64,000 bases of DNA from Phenylobacterium aquaticum (GCF_022695515.1 NZ_JALDPT010000005.1:62001-126000); one strand, 5' to 3'; numbered from the stretch's first letter, positions 49,936-59,192 are shown. A program made the numbers and translations. Notes: generated from the sequence alone by a model not told the origin.

Positions 49936-50364
49936 ATGGCGCCGGACATGCTCGGGGGCCAGATCAGGGATCGGCGACATGCGGCGGGGCTGACGCTCGC
50001 GGCGCTGGCGCTGTTCGTGCGCCTGCTGTTCCCCACCGGCTTCATGCTGTCGCCGGACCGCGCGTCCCTGCCGACCATCGTCATCTGCACCGGCCAGGGG
50101 GCGATGACCGTCACCCTCGACGCCAATGGCCATAAGGTCGAGGCCGGCCAGGGCGGCGGCGACCACAGGTCGGACGGCAAGACCAGCCACCCCTGCACCT
50201 TCGCCGCGGCCACGGTCTCGGCGGTCGCGCCGGCGCTGGTCGCCGTGCTGATCCCGCAACGGCTGGCCCAGGTCGCCGTCGCGCCCCTGCTCACCACCCA
50301 GCGCCCGGGCCTTGGCCTGGCCGCGCCGCCGCCGCCGACCACCGGCCCGCCCGCCCGGATCTGA
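49936..50364 (+). CDS. DUF2946-like small membrane/exported protein
   Basis: A ~142-residue protein with one hydrophobic segment near the start (GLTLAALALFVRLLFPTGFML), then PTIVICTGQGAMTVTLDANGHKVEAG, His/Asp-containing GGDHRSDGKTSHPCTFAAA, and a second hydrophobic stretch (VSAVAPALVAVLIPQRLAQVAVAPLL). This matches DUF2946, small proteins commonly encoded beside copper-linked TonB receptors and PepSY proteins. The start is uncertain: ATG at 49936 (MAPDML) is used; TTG at 49903 or ATG at 49948 are alternatives. It is upstream of the receptor gene in the same direction, 67 bases apart. Confidence 0.7.
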   Translation: MAPDMLGGQIRDRRHAAGLTLAALALFVRLLFPTGFMLSPDRASLPTIVICTGQGAMTVTLDANGHKVEAGQGGGDHRSDGKTSHPCTFAAATVSAVAPALVAVLIPQRLAQVAVAPLLTTQRPGLGLAAPPPPTTGPPARI

Positions 50365-50431
50365 ACGCCGACTTCGCCCCGGCCCGCCTTCGCGCGGCCG
50401 GCGACCTCCGTTTGGATTGCGGGAACCCCCC

Positions 50432-52693
50432 ATGTCTCAACAGCGCCTGATGCGCTCCGCCGCCGTCGCGGCCCTCTTCGCCCTGCCCCTCACCGCCCAC
50501 GCCGCGGAAGCCGACCCCGCCACAGATATCAGCGAGGTGCTGGTGGTCGGCCAGGGCGACAGGCCCATCACCGTCCAGCCCCGCGGCCTCTCGGTCAGCC
50601 TCGGCAAGACCGAGTTCGAGGCGATCAACGCCCTGAACGTCGAGGACCTGATGAAGTACGCGCCGAACTTCTTCGTGCGCAAACGCTTCGCCGGCGACGA
50701 CAACGCCGTGGTCGCCCTGCGCGGCGCCAACACCGTCCAGTCGGCCCGCACCCTGGTGCTGGTGGACGGCTTCGTGGTCTCGAACTTCCTCGGCAACCGC
50801 TACGACTATCCGCCCAAGTGGAACGTGGTCGGCCCCTCCGAGGTGCGCCAGTTCGACATCGTCTATGGACCCTATTCCGCCCGCTATGGCGGCAACTCCA
50901 TGGGCGGGGTGATCTCGGTCACCACCCGCGAACCCGAGGGCCAGGAGGTCTACGCCACCGCCCAGACCATGGTCATGCCGTTCAAGGAGTACGGCTTCGA
51001 CCAGACCTTCGAGGGCTACAGCTTCGAGGGCGGCCTCTCCCACACCTCCGGCCCCTGGAGTGTCCGCGCCGGCGTCCGGCATTTCGACAATGTCGGCCAG
51101 TCCATGACCTACAATTTGCTCACGGCGACCACCGGGACCGGGACGCCGGTGACCGGGGCCTATGACGACAAGCGGCTGGCGACCCCGGTGTTCGGCGCCG
51201 CCTCCCCCGCCCACGTGCTGCAGGACCAGGTCCGGCTGAGGGTCGGCTACGCGGCCGACAACGGCTGGACCGCCCAGGCCATGGGCTTCATCTGGACGAC
51301 CAACCAGGACCTGACCGACGCCCGCAGCTTCCTGAAGGACGCCGCCGGAAACCCGGTCTATCAGGGCAAGGTCAGCTATGGCGGCAAGACCTGGAACGCC
51401 ACCGGCCTGACCCTCTCGGAGACCGACCGCACGGAATATCTGGTCGGCGCCAAGCTCGCCGGTCCCCTGGCCGGCTGGGACAGCGCCCTGAACCTCTCCC
51501 GCTACTGGATCGCCCGGCAGGACGCCCGGACCTCCAAGGACTATCTGACCGGCGCCGCCAACGGGGGCGGGACCCAGACGCTCGGCCGCACGCCCGGCTG
51601 GAGCACCGCCGACGGAACCCTGGAACGAAGCTTCGGGGTCCACAGGGTGGCGGTCGGCTTCAACGCCAACCTCTATGAGACCAACCAGGACACCTATTCG
51701 ACCGCCCGCTGGAAGGACGCGACGAACCCGGTCTATTCGGCCTCGACCTATGGCAAGACCAGCCTCTGGGGGGTTTTCGCCGAGGACGTCATCGATATCG
51801 GCCATGACTGGCGGCTGACCGGCGGCCTGCGCTTCGACCAGTGGCGGGCCTACGACGGCGGGATCGGCAAGCTCTTGAACGGCGCCCGCGTCGACAGCCG
51901 CTATCCCAGCCGCGACGACAATTCGGTCAGCCCCAAGCTCAGCCTGCAAGGTCCGCTGCCGGGCGACTGGGAGATCCAGGTCAGCCTGGGCACGGCCGAG
52001 CGGTTCCCGACGGTCGGCGAGCTGTTCCAGGGGCGGATCGACGACGTGACCCGCCAGATCGATCCCCAGAGCTTCGATCCCAACCTCAAGCCGGAAAAAT
52101 CCAAGGACGCGAGCGTGATCCTGCGCCGCAGCTTCGGGCGGGTGCGGACCACCACCAGCCTGTTCTACCAGGACATCGACGACGCCATCTTCAGCTTCAG
52201 CGGCCTCAATCCGTACGGAACCGTCGTCTCCTCCTACAAGAACGTCGACAAGGTGCGGCAGTACGGGGTCGAGCTGATCGTCGAGGCTGCCGACGTCCTG
52301 ATCACGGGCCTGGACATCGACGCCAACGCCTCGTGGATGAGCGCCAAGACCATCCGCAACGCCGCCGCCCCGGCCGCCGAGGGGGTGATGTTCCCGCGCA
52401 TCCCGGAATGGCGGTCGAACGGCAACCTGCGCTACCGGATCACTGACCGGCTGAAGGCCTCGCTGGGCTGGCGCTACGCCACCCGGCCCAATTCCGACCT
52501 GTTCGGCCTGAGCCGCGGCGACGCCTACGGGTTCCAGTCGGAGTACTTCACGATCGACGGCCGCCTGTCGTGGGATGTCACCGACAAGGCGCAGGTCAGC
52601 CTGGGCGTCGACAACCTCAACAACGACCAGGCCTATGTAGCGCACCCCCTGCCGCAGCGGACCTATGTCCTCGACCTCAAGACCCGCTGGTGA
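50432..52693 (+). CDS. TonB-dependent outer-membrane receptor
   Basis: A 753-residue TonB-dependent receptor: signal peptide (LMRSAAVAALFALPLTAHAAE), TonB-box-like ISEVLVVG, plug domain (LGKTEFEAINALNVEDLMKYAPNFFVRKRFAGDDNAVVALRG, RTLVLVDGFVVSN, YGPYSARYGGNSMGGVISVTTREPEG), and a 22-strand barrel ending in SLGVDNLNNDQAYVAHPLPQRTYVLDLKTRW. The frame extends upstream to 50312, but the signal peptide sets the ATG at 50432. Context (DUF2946 before, PepSY with a Met/His loop after) suggests a metal chelate, most likely copper, rather than ferri-siderophore, but the receptor itself does not reveal the ligand. Confidence 0.93.
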   Translation: MSQQRLMRSAAVAALFALPLTAHAAEADPATDISEVLVVGQGDRPITVQPRGLSVSLGKTEFEAINALNVEDLMKYAPNFFVRKRFAGDDNAVVALRGANTVQSARTLVLVDGFVVSNFLGNRYDYPPKWNVVGPSEVRQFDIVYGPYSARYGGNSMGGVISVTTREPEGQEVYATAQTMVMPFKEYGFDQTFEGYSFEGGLSHTSGPWSVRAGVRHFDNVGQSMTYNLLTATTGTGTPVTGAYDDKRLATPVFGAASPAHVLQDQVRLRVGYAADNGWTAQAMGFIWTTNQDLTDARSFLKDAAGNPVYQGKVSYGGKTWNATGLTLSETDRTEYLVGAKLAGPLAGWDSALNLSRYWIARQDARTSKDYLTGAANGGGTQTLGRTPGWSTADGTLERSFGVHRVAVGFNANLYETNQDTYSTARWKDATNPVYSASTYGKTSLWGVFAEDVIDIGHDWRLTGGLRFDQWRAYDGGIGKLLNGARVDSRYPSRDDNSVSPKLSLQGPLPGDWEIQVSLGTAERFPTVGELFQGRIDDVTRQIDPQSFDPNLKPEKSKDASVILRRSFGRVRTTTSLFYQDIDDAIFSFSGLNPYGTVVSSYKNVDKVRQYGVELIVEAADVLITGLDIDANASWMSAKTIRNAAAPAAEGVMFPRIPEWRSNGNLRYRITDRLKASLGWRYATRPNSDLFGLSRGDAYGFQSEYFTIDGRLSWDVTDKAQVSLGVDNLNNDQAYVAHPLPQRTYVLDLKTRW

Positions 52694-52698
52694 GCGCC

Positions 52699-54096
52699 AT
52701 GACCGATCGTGAGCAAGCGACCCGTCGCATCCTCCTGCACCGGCTGATCTGGCGCTGGCACTTCTATGCCGGTCTGTTCTGCGTGCCCTTCGTCCTGATC
52801 CTGGCGATCACCGGGGCGATCTATCTGTTCAAGCCCCAGGTGGAGGCGGCGCTCGACGCCCCCTACGCCCATCTGCGTCTGACCGGCCCGGTCGCCTCGC
52901 CGGAGGCCCAGGCGCTCGCGGCTGCGGGCTCGCTCCCGGGGGGACGGCTCAAGGCCTACCAGCTGCCCCAGACGCCGGATCAGGCGACCCAGGTGATCGT
53001 CAGGGCCGGTGGCCAGGACGTGCGGGTCTATCTCAACCCCCAGACCCTGGAGGTGCTGAAGACCGTGCCGGAAAAGGCCCGGTTCATGGCCATCGCCCAC
53101 GACATCCACGGCGAACTGCTGATGGGGAGAAACGGTTCGATCCTGGTCGAGCTGGCCGGCTCATGGGCCTTGGTCATGGTGCTGACCGGCCTTTATCTCT
53201 GGTGGCCCCGGGAAGCCCAGGGCCTGGCCGGGGTGCTCTATCCCAGGCTGGGCGGCCGGCTGTTCTGGCGCGACCTGCACGCCGTCACGGGCGTCTGGAT
53301 CTCGGGCCTGGCGCTGTTCCTGCTGCTCACCGCCCTGCCCTGGACCCAGGTCTGGGGCCAGGGCTTCAAGGCGCTCAGAACCGCGGCCGTGCCGCACGCC
53401 CTGCCCGCCGACTGGCCGACGGCCGGCGCGGCGGCGCCCGACGATCCCCACGCCGATCACGAGGGCATGGGCGGCATGGCGGGGATGGCCGGGATGAAGG
53501 GCATGAGCGGCCACGACCACATCATGCGCGGCGACTATGCGGCCCTGAACCTGATCGTTCCTCAGGCCGCTCAGATGAACCTGGCCTATCCGGCCCTGGT
53601 CTCTCCGCCCGGCAAGCATGGCCGCAAGGCCTCGGCCAACTGGACCGTCAAGTCTGACGCCCAGAACCGCCCTCTGCGCCAGGAGATCGCCTTTGACGCC
53701 CAGGGTTGGCGGCTGAGCCGCCAGACCTTCGCCGACAAGCCCCTGGTCGACCGGGTGGTGGCGGTCGGCGTCGCCGCCCACGAGGGCCAGCTGTTCGGCC
53801 TGCCCAACCAGTTGCTGGGTCTCGTCGCCGCCCTGGGCATGATCACGCTCAGCGTCTCGGGTCTGGTCATGTGGTGGACGCGCCGGCCTGAGGGGCGGCT
53901 GGGGGCGCCGGCGATCCTGGACGACCGGCGGCTGTCCTGGGGCCTGGGCCTGCTGATCCTGGCCTTCGCGGTGTTCCTGCCGGTGCTCGGCGCATCGCTC
54001 GTGGCGGTCGCCCTGGTCGAGCAGCTCATCCTGCGCTGGACGCCCGGCGTACGGACCTGGCTGGGGCTCCGGCCCCGGTCCCGCGCCGCGTCCTAG
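52699..54096 (+). CDS. PepSY-associated membrane protein with a Met/His-rich loop
   Basis: A 465-residue protein with an N-terminal membrane helix (FYAGLFCVPFVLILAITGAIYLF), PepSY-type periplasmic segments (VRAGGQDVRVYLNPQTLEVL, FMAIAHDIHGELLMG), further helices (LVMVLTGLYLWW, DLHAVTGVWISGLALFLLLTALPW) and C-terminal helices (LLGLVAALGMITLSVSGLVMWW, LGLLILAFAVFLPVLGASL). The periplasmic loop at ~251-276 holds four His and six Met (HADHEGMGGMAGMAGMKGMSGHDHIM-like spacing), typical of soft-metal binding, especially copper. The family partners TonB receptors and probably supports reduction or transfer of the metal. A GTG at 52690 overlapping the receptor stop is a possible start. Confidence 0.88.
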   Translation: MTDREQATRRILLHRLIWRWHFYAGLFCVPFVLILAITGAIYLFKPQVEAALDAPYAHLRLTGPVASPEAQALAAAGSLPGGRLKAYQLPQTPDQATQVIVRAGGQDVRVYLNPQTLEVLKTVPEKARFMAIAHDIHGELLMGRNGSILVELAGSWALVMVLTGLYLWWPREAQGLAGVLYPRLGGRLFWRDLHAVTGVWISGLALFLLLTALPWTQVWGQGFKALRTAAVPHALPADWPTAGAAAPDDPHADHEGMGGMAGMAGMKGMSGHDHIMRGDYAALNLIVPQAAQMNLAYPALVSPPGKHGRKASANWTVKSDAQNRPLRQEIAFDAQGWRLSRQTFADKPLVDRVVAVGVAAHEGQLFGLPNQLLGLVAALGMITLSVSGLVMWWTRRPEGRLGAPAILDDRRLSWGLGLLILAFAVFLPVLGASLVAVALVEQLILRWTPGVRTWLGLRPRSRAAS

Positions 54097-54107
54097 GAGA
54101 CGTCTTC

Positions 54108-54908
54108 ATGCCTCACATCAATCGCAGGGTTCTCGCCATGGCCGCGCTCGCCGCCCCCCTCGCCGGCCAACCCGCCGGCGCCGATCCCGTCCCGGCGCCC
54201 CGTCGCCCGGACTTCAAGTCCTGGTCGCGACCGGACCAGATCGCCATGCTGGTCTATCCGCGCATGACCGCGCTCGACCTGATCGCCCCGCAGCACATGT
54301 TCGCCAGTCTGATGGGCGCCCACGTGCACCTGGTCGCCAAGAACCTCGCGCCGGTGACCAGCGACACCGGGGTCACGATCACGCCGACCACCACCTTCAA
54401 GGACTGTCCCAGGGACCTCACGGTCCTGTTCGCCCCTGGCGGGACGGACGGAACCCTGGCCGCCATGGCCGATGACGAGACCCGGGCCTTCATGGCCGAT
54501 CGCGGCGCGCGGGCGACCTATGTCACCTCGGTCTGCACCGGAGCGCTGATCCTGGGGGCTGCAGGCCTGCTCAACGGCTATCGCGCCACCACCCACTGGG
54601 CGGCGCGCGACGTGCTGCCGAGCTTCGGCGCCACGCTCGCCGAGGGTCGGGTGGTCCGCGACCGCAACCGCGTCACGGGCGCGGGCGTCACCGCCGGCCT
54701 CGACTTCGGCCTGGCCATGATCGCCGAGCTGCGGGACCGCTTCTACGCCGAGGGCGTGCAGCTGCAGGCCGAATATGACCCTCACCCGCCGTTCAATGCG
54801 GGCGCGCTCGCGACCGCGCCCGCCGATGTCCGGGCGGTGATCGAACCGATGCAGGCCGGCTTCCTCAAACGGGCCCAAGCCCTGGCCGACCGCCTGAGGA
54901 GCGCCTAG
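54108..54908 (+). CDS. exported DJ-1/PfpI-family protein, isonitrile hydratase-like
   Basis: A 266-residue DJ-1/PfpI protein with a twin-arginine-like N-terminus (INRRVLAMAALAAPLAGQPAGAD) suggesting export. The body has IAMLVYPRMTALDLIAPQHMFASL, LTVLFAPGGTDGTLAAM, the nucleophile loop SVCTGALILGAAGLLNGYRATTHW (Cys143) and FGLAMIAELRD. This pattern is shared by isonitrile hydratase (InhA), which turns isonitriles into formamides, and by DJ-1-like domains of AraC-type regulators. The DNA-binding part is absent. It follows the PepSY gene by 11 bases and so belongs to the metal locus. The isonitrile link is inference. Confidence 0.8.
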   Translation: MPHINRRVLAMAALAAPLAGQPAGADPVPAPRRPDFKSWSRPDQIAMLVYPRMTALDLIAPQHMFASLMGAHVHLVAKNLAPVTSDTGVTITPTTTFKDCPRDLTVLFAPGGTDGTLAAMADDETRAFMADRGARATYVTSVCTGALILGAAGLLNGYRATTHWAARDVLPSFGATLAEGRVVRDRNRVTGAGVTAGLDFGLAMIAELRDRFYAEGVQLQAEYDPHPPFNAGALATAPADVRAVIEPMQAGFLKRAQALADRLRSA

Positions 54909-56059
54909 TCCGCGAGGTAGCGGCAGAGCTCGTCCGCCCCGCGATGGATCAGGGTCACCACGCGGGGATCGAAGGGATTGCCGATCGAGGACAGCTTGGC
55001 GATCACCAGGCCGCGGGCGCGGTCGATGAACAGGTTCTGGCCGTGCACGCCCATGGCGAACAGCAGGTCGGGGTCGCCGTCGATGCGATACCAGCCGCTG
55101 CGATAGCTCATCTCGCGGCCCGGGAAGGCGGGGGCGAACTGTCCCTGCCGCCAGGCCTGGCGGTCGCCGCCGGCCCACAGGTCCTCCAGCCAGGCGGCGG
55201 GCAGGATCCGGCGGCCGTCGCGCACGCCGCCGTCCGCCACCAACTGGCCGAGCCGCGCCAGGTCCCGGGCGGTGGCGCAGATCCCGCCCGTGCAGCGCGC
55301 CGCGCCGGCGCGGTCGACAGTAATCTGGGCGTCGGTCTCCGCCCCCATGGGGTCCCAGAGCAAGGTCTCGACCAGGGTCGAGAACCGCTCGCCGGTCGCC
55401 CGCTCAAGGATCAGGCCCAGGAGGTCGGTGTTGGCGGAGATGTAGCTGAACGGTCCCCCGTGCGCGCCGCGGCCCGTCGTGGTGGTTTCGAAGAAGGTCT
55501 TCAGGTCCGGGGTCGGGGCGTCGGGCGCGATCGGATCCCATCCGGCGGCGTCGGCATAGGCCTGGAGGTCGGCCGGGCCCATCACCACGCCGGTGCGCAT
55601 GTCCAGGAGCTGGCGCAGGGTCGCGTCGCCCCAGGCGGAGGCCGCGGCCGAAGGGAAGGCTTCCGCGACCCGGGCCTCCAGGTCGATCCGCCCCTGGTCG
55701 GCGAGCACGCCGCAGATCAGCCCGGTCACCGACTTGGTGGCCGACATCAGGATGTGCGGCGTGACCGGGCCATTGCCGTTCGCATAGGTCTCACTGACGA
55801 TCTCGCCGTCCTTGAGGATGACCAGGGCGTCGGTCGAGGTCGCCTCCAGGAAGCCCGGCCAGTCGAAGGTCTGGCCGCCCAGGCCGGTCACCCGGAACTC
55901 CGCCATCGACCGCGGCGCGTCGGCCAGCGGCCGGGGCGAGGCCGATCCGGCGATGCGGGCCACCGGCAAGATCTCGGCCGGATGATGGAACGCCCAGACG
56001 TGGAACGGCGGGGTCCGCCAATTGGAGAGATCCGCGCCAGGGTTGGTCTCGAGGGTCAA
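54905..56059 (-). CDS. serine hydrolase, class C beta-lactamase-like
   Basis: A 384-residue penicillin-binding/beta-lactamase-like esterase. Catalytic S-x-x-K is in MSATKSVTG (Ser ~113), preceded by DALVILKDGEIVSETYANGNGPVTPHILM; the second motif is in GGPFSYISANTDLLGLILERATGE, and the C-terminal GVHGQNLFIDRARGLVIAKLSS carries the third motif (HGQ in place of KTG). Such proteins are esterases or D-amino-acid amidases. The longer frame upstream lacks homology; TTG at 56059 has a perfect AAGGAG upstream and is taken as the start. Convergent with the DJ-1 gene through a CTAG overlap. No signal peptide. Confidence 0.85.
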   Translation of the reverse strand: MTLETNPGADLSNWRTPPFHVWAFHHPAEILPVARIAGSASPRPLADAPRSMAEFRVTGLGGQTFDWPGFLEATSTDALVILKDGEIVSETYANGNGPVTPHILMSATKSVTGLICGVLADQGRIDLEARVAEAFPSAAASAWGDATLRQLLDMRTGVVMGPADLQAYADAAGWDPIAPDAPTPDLKTFFETTTTGRGAHGGPFSYISANTDLLGLILERATGERFSTLVETLLWDPMGAETDAQITVDRAGAARCTGGICATARDLARLGQLVADGGVRDGRRILPAAWLEDLWAGGDRQAWRQGQFAPAFPGREMSYRSGWYRIDGDPDLLFAMGVHGQNLFIDRARGLVIAKLSSIGNPFDPRVVTLIHRGADELCRYLAD

Positions 56060-56256
56060 AGCGTCGCTCCTTGAAGTCGTCCGCAGACTTAGGAACTCGG
56101 AACGGAATGATCCATGGCCGGCGCGACGCTCGCCGCCCCCGCAACAGGCGCCGCCGCCGGAGGGCGCGGCCGGCGCGGCCGCGCGGCGCCGTTGTGCTTG
56201 GCTTACGCCCAAAGCCTGTGTCTTATGCCGCCCCTGTAGTGCAGGGGGGACGAACC

Positions 56257-57720
56257 ATGCGGGTTTGGCGGACGGCGGCGGCGATTCTCGCTGGCCTGGC
56301 GATAGGCGGATGCGCCACCACGGGGAGCCCGGCGAAGCCCGCCCCCTCAGCCCAGGCGTCGAAGGACAAGGCGCCCCCGCCTAAGCCGCTGGCCAAGGGG
56401 CTCGACCCCGCCGCCAGCGCCAATCCCTTCCCCTCGACCTATAAGCCCCTGCCCAGCCGGCCGACCGCCATTGTCGGGGCCAGCGCCTTCACCGGCACGG
56501 GCGAGCTGGTCGAGAACGCCACCATCCTGATCAAGGATGGCAAGGTCGAGCAGGTGGCCGCGGGTCTCGCCGCGCCGGCCGGCTATGACACCGTCGACGC
56601 CCACGGCAAGTGGGTGACGCCCGGCCTGATCGACGCCCACTCCCATCTCGGCGTATATGCCTCGCCCGAGGTCTGGGCCAATTCAGACGGCAACGAGCTG
56701 ACCGATCCGGTCACGCCCCAGGTCTGGGCCGAGCATTCGGTCTGGCCGCAGGACCCGCAATTCGACACCGCCCGCATCGGCGGGGTGACGACCATCCTGG
56801 TGCTGCCCGGCTCCGGCAATCTGATCGGCGGCCGCGGGGTGGTGCTGCGCAATGTGCCCTCGCGCACCGTGCAGGGGATGAAGTTCCCCGACGCGCCCTA
56901 TGTGCTGAAGATGGCCTGCGGCGAGAACCCCAAGCGGGTCTATGGCTCCAAGGGCCGCGCCCCCTCCACCCGCATGGGCAATGTCGCCGGCTATCGCGCC
57001 GCCTGGATCAACGCCGCCGACTATCAGCGCAAGTGGGACGACTACCGCGCCAAGATCGGCCGCGGCGACAAGGCCGATCCGCCCAAGCGCGACCTGGCGC
57101 TCGACACCCTGGTGGGCGTCCTGAAGGGCGAAATCCTGGTCGAGAACCACTGCTACCGGGCCGACGAAATGGCCCAGATGATCGATATCTCCAAGGAGTT
57201 CGGCTACCACATCACCGCCTTCCACCATGCGGTGGAGGCCTACAAGATCGCCGATCTGCTGGCCGCCAACGGCACCTGCGTCGCCACCTGGGCCAACTGG
57301 TGGGGCGGCAAGATGGAGATGTATGACGGCATCGAGGCCAATGCGGCCCTGGTCGACGCGGCCAAGGGCGGTTGCGCCATCATCAAGTCCGACGACCCCG
57401 ACCTGATCCAGCGGCTGAACCAGGAGGCCGCCGAGGCGCTGGCCGCCGGCCGCGCCGCCGGGCTGCAGATCACCGAGGCCCAGGCGATCAAGTGGATCAC
57501 CGCCAATCCGGCCAAGGCGCTCGGGATCTCCGCCCAGACCGGCAGCCTGGAGCCCGGCAAGCGCGCCGACGTGGTGATCTGGGATCACGATCCCTTCTCG
57601 ATCTACGCCCGCACCGAGCGGGTCTATGTGGACGGCGCCGTGGCCTATGACCGCCATGACGCCCGCTATCAGCCGCGCTCGGACTTCGATCTCGGCCAAC
57701 CTGGCGAAGGAGTCCGCTGA
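56257..57720 (+). CDS. metal-dependent amidohydrolase, lipoprotein
   Basis: A 487-residue exported amidohydrolase: lipobox LAIGGC (Cys ~19), Pro/Ala-rich linker, then an amidohydrolase domain with ATILIKDGKVEQVAAG, the metal motif GLIDAHSHLG (H-x-H, ~128-137), late histidines VENHCYRADEM and ITAFHHAVEAYKIAD, KSDDPD (metal aspartate) and TANPAKALGISAQTGSLEPGKRADVVIW. It should cut an amide or imide in the periplasm or outer membrane. The ATG at 56257 follows GGGGGGACG. It overlaps the second amidohydrolase gene by one base. The pair is conserved in alphaproteobacteria and probably acts together. Confidence 0.88.
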   Translation: MRVWRTAAAILAGLAIGGCATTGSPAKPAPSAQASKDKAPPPKPLAKGLDPAASANPFPSTYKPLPSRPTAIVGASAFTGTGELVENATILIKDGKVEQVAAGLAAPAGYDTVDAHGKWVTPGLIDAHSHLGVYASPEVWANSDGNELTDPVTPQVWAEHSVWPQDPQFDTARIGGVTTILVLPGSGNLIGGRGVVLRNVPSRTVQGMKFPDAPYVLKMACGENPKRVYGSKGRAPSTRMGNVAGYRAAWINAADYQRKWDDYRAKIGRGDKADPPKRDLALDTLVGVLKGEILVENHCYRADEMAQMIDISKEFGYHITAFHHAVEAYKIADLLAANGTCVATWANWWGGKMEMYDGIEANAALVDAAKGGCAIIKSDDPDLIQRLNQEAAEALAAGRAAGLQITEAQAIKWITANPAKALGISAQTGSLEPGKRADVVIWDHDPFSIYARTERVYVDGAVAYDRHDARYQPRSDFDLGQPGEGVR

Positions 57721-59060
57721 TGCTGCGCCAAGCTCTGATGGGCGCCGCCGCCATCGCGGCCTTCGCCCTGCCCGCCGCCGCCGAAACGGTGGCCGTGACC
57801 CACGCCCGCATCCTGACCGCCGGACCGGCCGGTGAGATCGCCCAGGGCACGCTCATCCTGCGCGACGGCAAGATCGCCGCGGTCGGCGCCAATGTGGCCG
57901 TCCCGGCCGGCGCCCGAGTGATCGATGCGGCCGGCGGGGTCGTCACCCCCGGCTTCTTCGCCACCGACAGCGTGCTCGGCGCTCAGGAAGTGGGCTCGCT
58001 CGGCAGCGATCTTCGGGTCTCCAACCCGGCGCTCGGCGCGGCCTTCGACGTCCAGTACGGCCTGAACCCCGCCTCGACCCTGATCCCGGTCGCCCGCCTG
58101 GGCGGCCTGACCAGCGCCATCGTCATGCCCCACGCCTCCGGCGGCGGCGGCGAGGCCGACGAGGGCGACGAGATGACCTCCGGCGGCGCGCCGGATTCCG
58201 ATCCGTCCCATGCCCTGTTCGCCGGCCAGGCGGCGGTGGTCACTCTGGGCCAGGGATCCGACATCCTCGCCAAGGCCAAGGTCGCCATGGTGGTCCCCTT
58301 CGGCCAGGCCGGGGCCAAGATCGCCGGCGGCGCCCGGGGGGCCGAGTTCGTCGCCTTCAAGGCCGCCCTGCAGGACGTCCGCGACTACGCCCGCAACAAG
58401 GCCGGCTATGACAAGGGTGAGAGCCGGGCGCTGTCGCTGTCCAAGGCCGACCTCGAGGCCCTGATCCCTGTGGTCCAGGGCCGCATGCCGATCATCGCCG
58501 AGGTGCACCGCGCCGCCGACATCCTGGCGGTGCTGAAACTGGCCCGCGAGGAGAACCTCAAGGTGATCCTCAACGGCGCCGAGGAGGGCTGGATGGTGGC
58601 GGCGGAGATCGCCAAGGCCGGGGTTCCGGTCCTGGTCTATCCGCTCAGCGACCGCTCGGTGAGCTTCGAGCAGTTGGGCGCGACCCTGGACAACGCCGGC
58701 CGCCTCGCCGCGGCGGGGGTGACCGTGGCCATCGAGTCCGACGACGGCGGCCACCGGGCGCGGGAGACCCGCTACGACGCCGGCAACGCCGTCTCGCACG
58801 GCATGCCCTATGCCGCCGCGCTGGCGGCGGTGACGATCAATCCGGCGAAAATCTTCGGCGTCGCCGACCGCACCGGCTCGATCGAGCCCGGCAAGGACGC
58901 CGACGTGGTGATCTGGACCGGCGACCCCTTCGAGCCGCTCAGCCAGGCCAGCGCGATCTTCGTCCGCGGCGTGCAGCAGCCGATGACCTCCCGCCAGCTG
59001 GAGCTCCGCGACCGCTACAAGGACCTGAACCGGGCCCTGCCCCCCGCCTATTCGCACTGA
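57720..59060 (+). CDS. amidohydrolase-family protein lacking the first metal motif
   Basis: A 446-residue exported protein: signal peptide (ALMGAAAIAAFALPAAAE), then the composite beta-sandwich start VTHARILTAGPAGEIAQGTLILRDGKIAAVGA. Where the family has PGLIDxHxH, this protein reads VTPGFFATDSVLG, so the two N-terminal metal histidines are gone. Later segments are kept: IIAEVHRAADILAVLKLAREENL, VAIESDDGG, VTINPAKIFGVADRTGSIEPGKDADVVIWTGDPFE. It is therefore a degenerate partner of the preceding enzyme, maybe a regulatory or structural subunit. Translation is coupled: TGATG overlap. Confidence 0.85.
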   Translation: MLRQALMGAAAIAAFALPAAAETVAVTHARILTAGPAGEIAQGTLILRDGKIAAVGANVAVPAGARVIDAAGGVVTPGFFATDSVLGAQEVGSLGSDLRVSNPALGAAFDVQYGLNPASTLIPVARLGGLTSAIVMPHASGGGGEADEGDEMTSGGAPDSDPSHALFAGQAAVVTLGQGSDILAKAKVAMVVPFGQAGAKIAGGARGAEFVAFKAALQDVRDYARNKAGYDKGESRALSLSKADLEALIPVVQGRMPIIAEVHRAADILAVLKLAREENLKVILNGAEEGWMVAAEIAKAGVPVLVYPLSDRSVSFEQLGATLDNAGRLAAAGVTVAIESDDGGHRARETRYDAGNAVSHGMPYAAALAAVTINPAKIFGVADRTGSIEPGKDADVVIWTGDPFEPLSQASAIFVRGVQQPMTSRQLELRDRYKDLNRALPPAYSH

Positions 59061-59062
59061 CC

Positions 59063-59190
59063 ATCCTCCCCTGCGAAGCGGGGGAGGGGGACCACGCGCA
59101 GCGTGGTGGAGGGGGCGAGTTCAAGCGCGGTGGATGGGGCCGCCCCCTCCACCGCTTCGCGGTCCCCTCCCCCACTGCGTGGGGGAGGAT
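59063..59190. repeat. palindromic repeat, CCTCCCCC/TGGAGGGGGC family
   Basis: CATCCTCCCCTGCGAAGCGGGGGAG, GGGGACCACGCGCAGCGTGGT, GGAGGGGGC, then GCCCCCTCCACC, GCTTCGCGG, TCCCCTCCCCCACTGCGTGGGGGAGGATG. Relative of 31054-31176. It fills the gap between two convergent genes. Confidence 0.8.
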
Positions 59191-59192
59191 GA

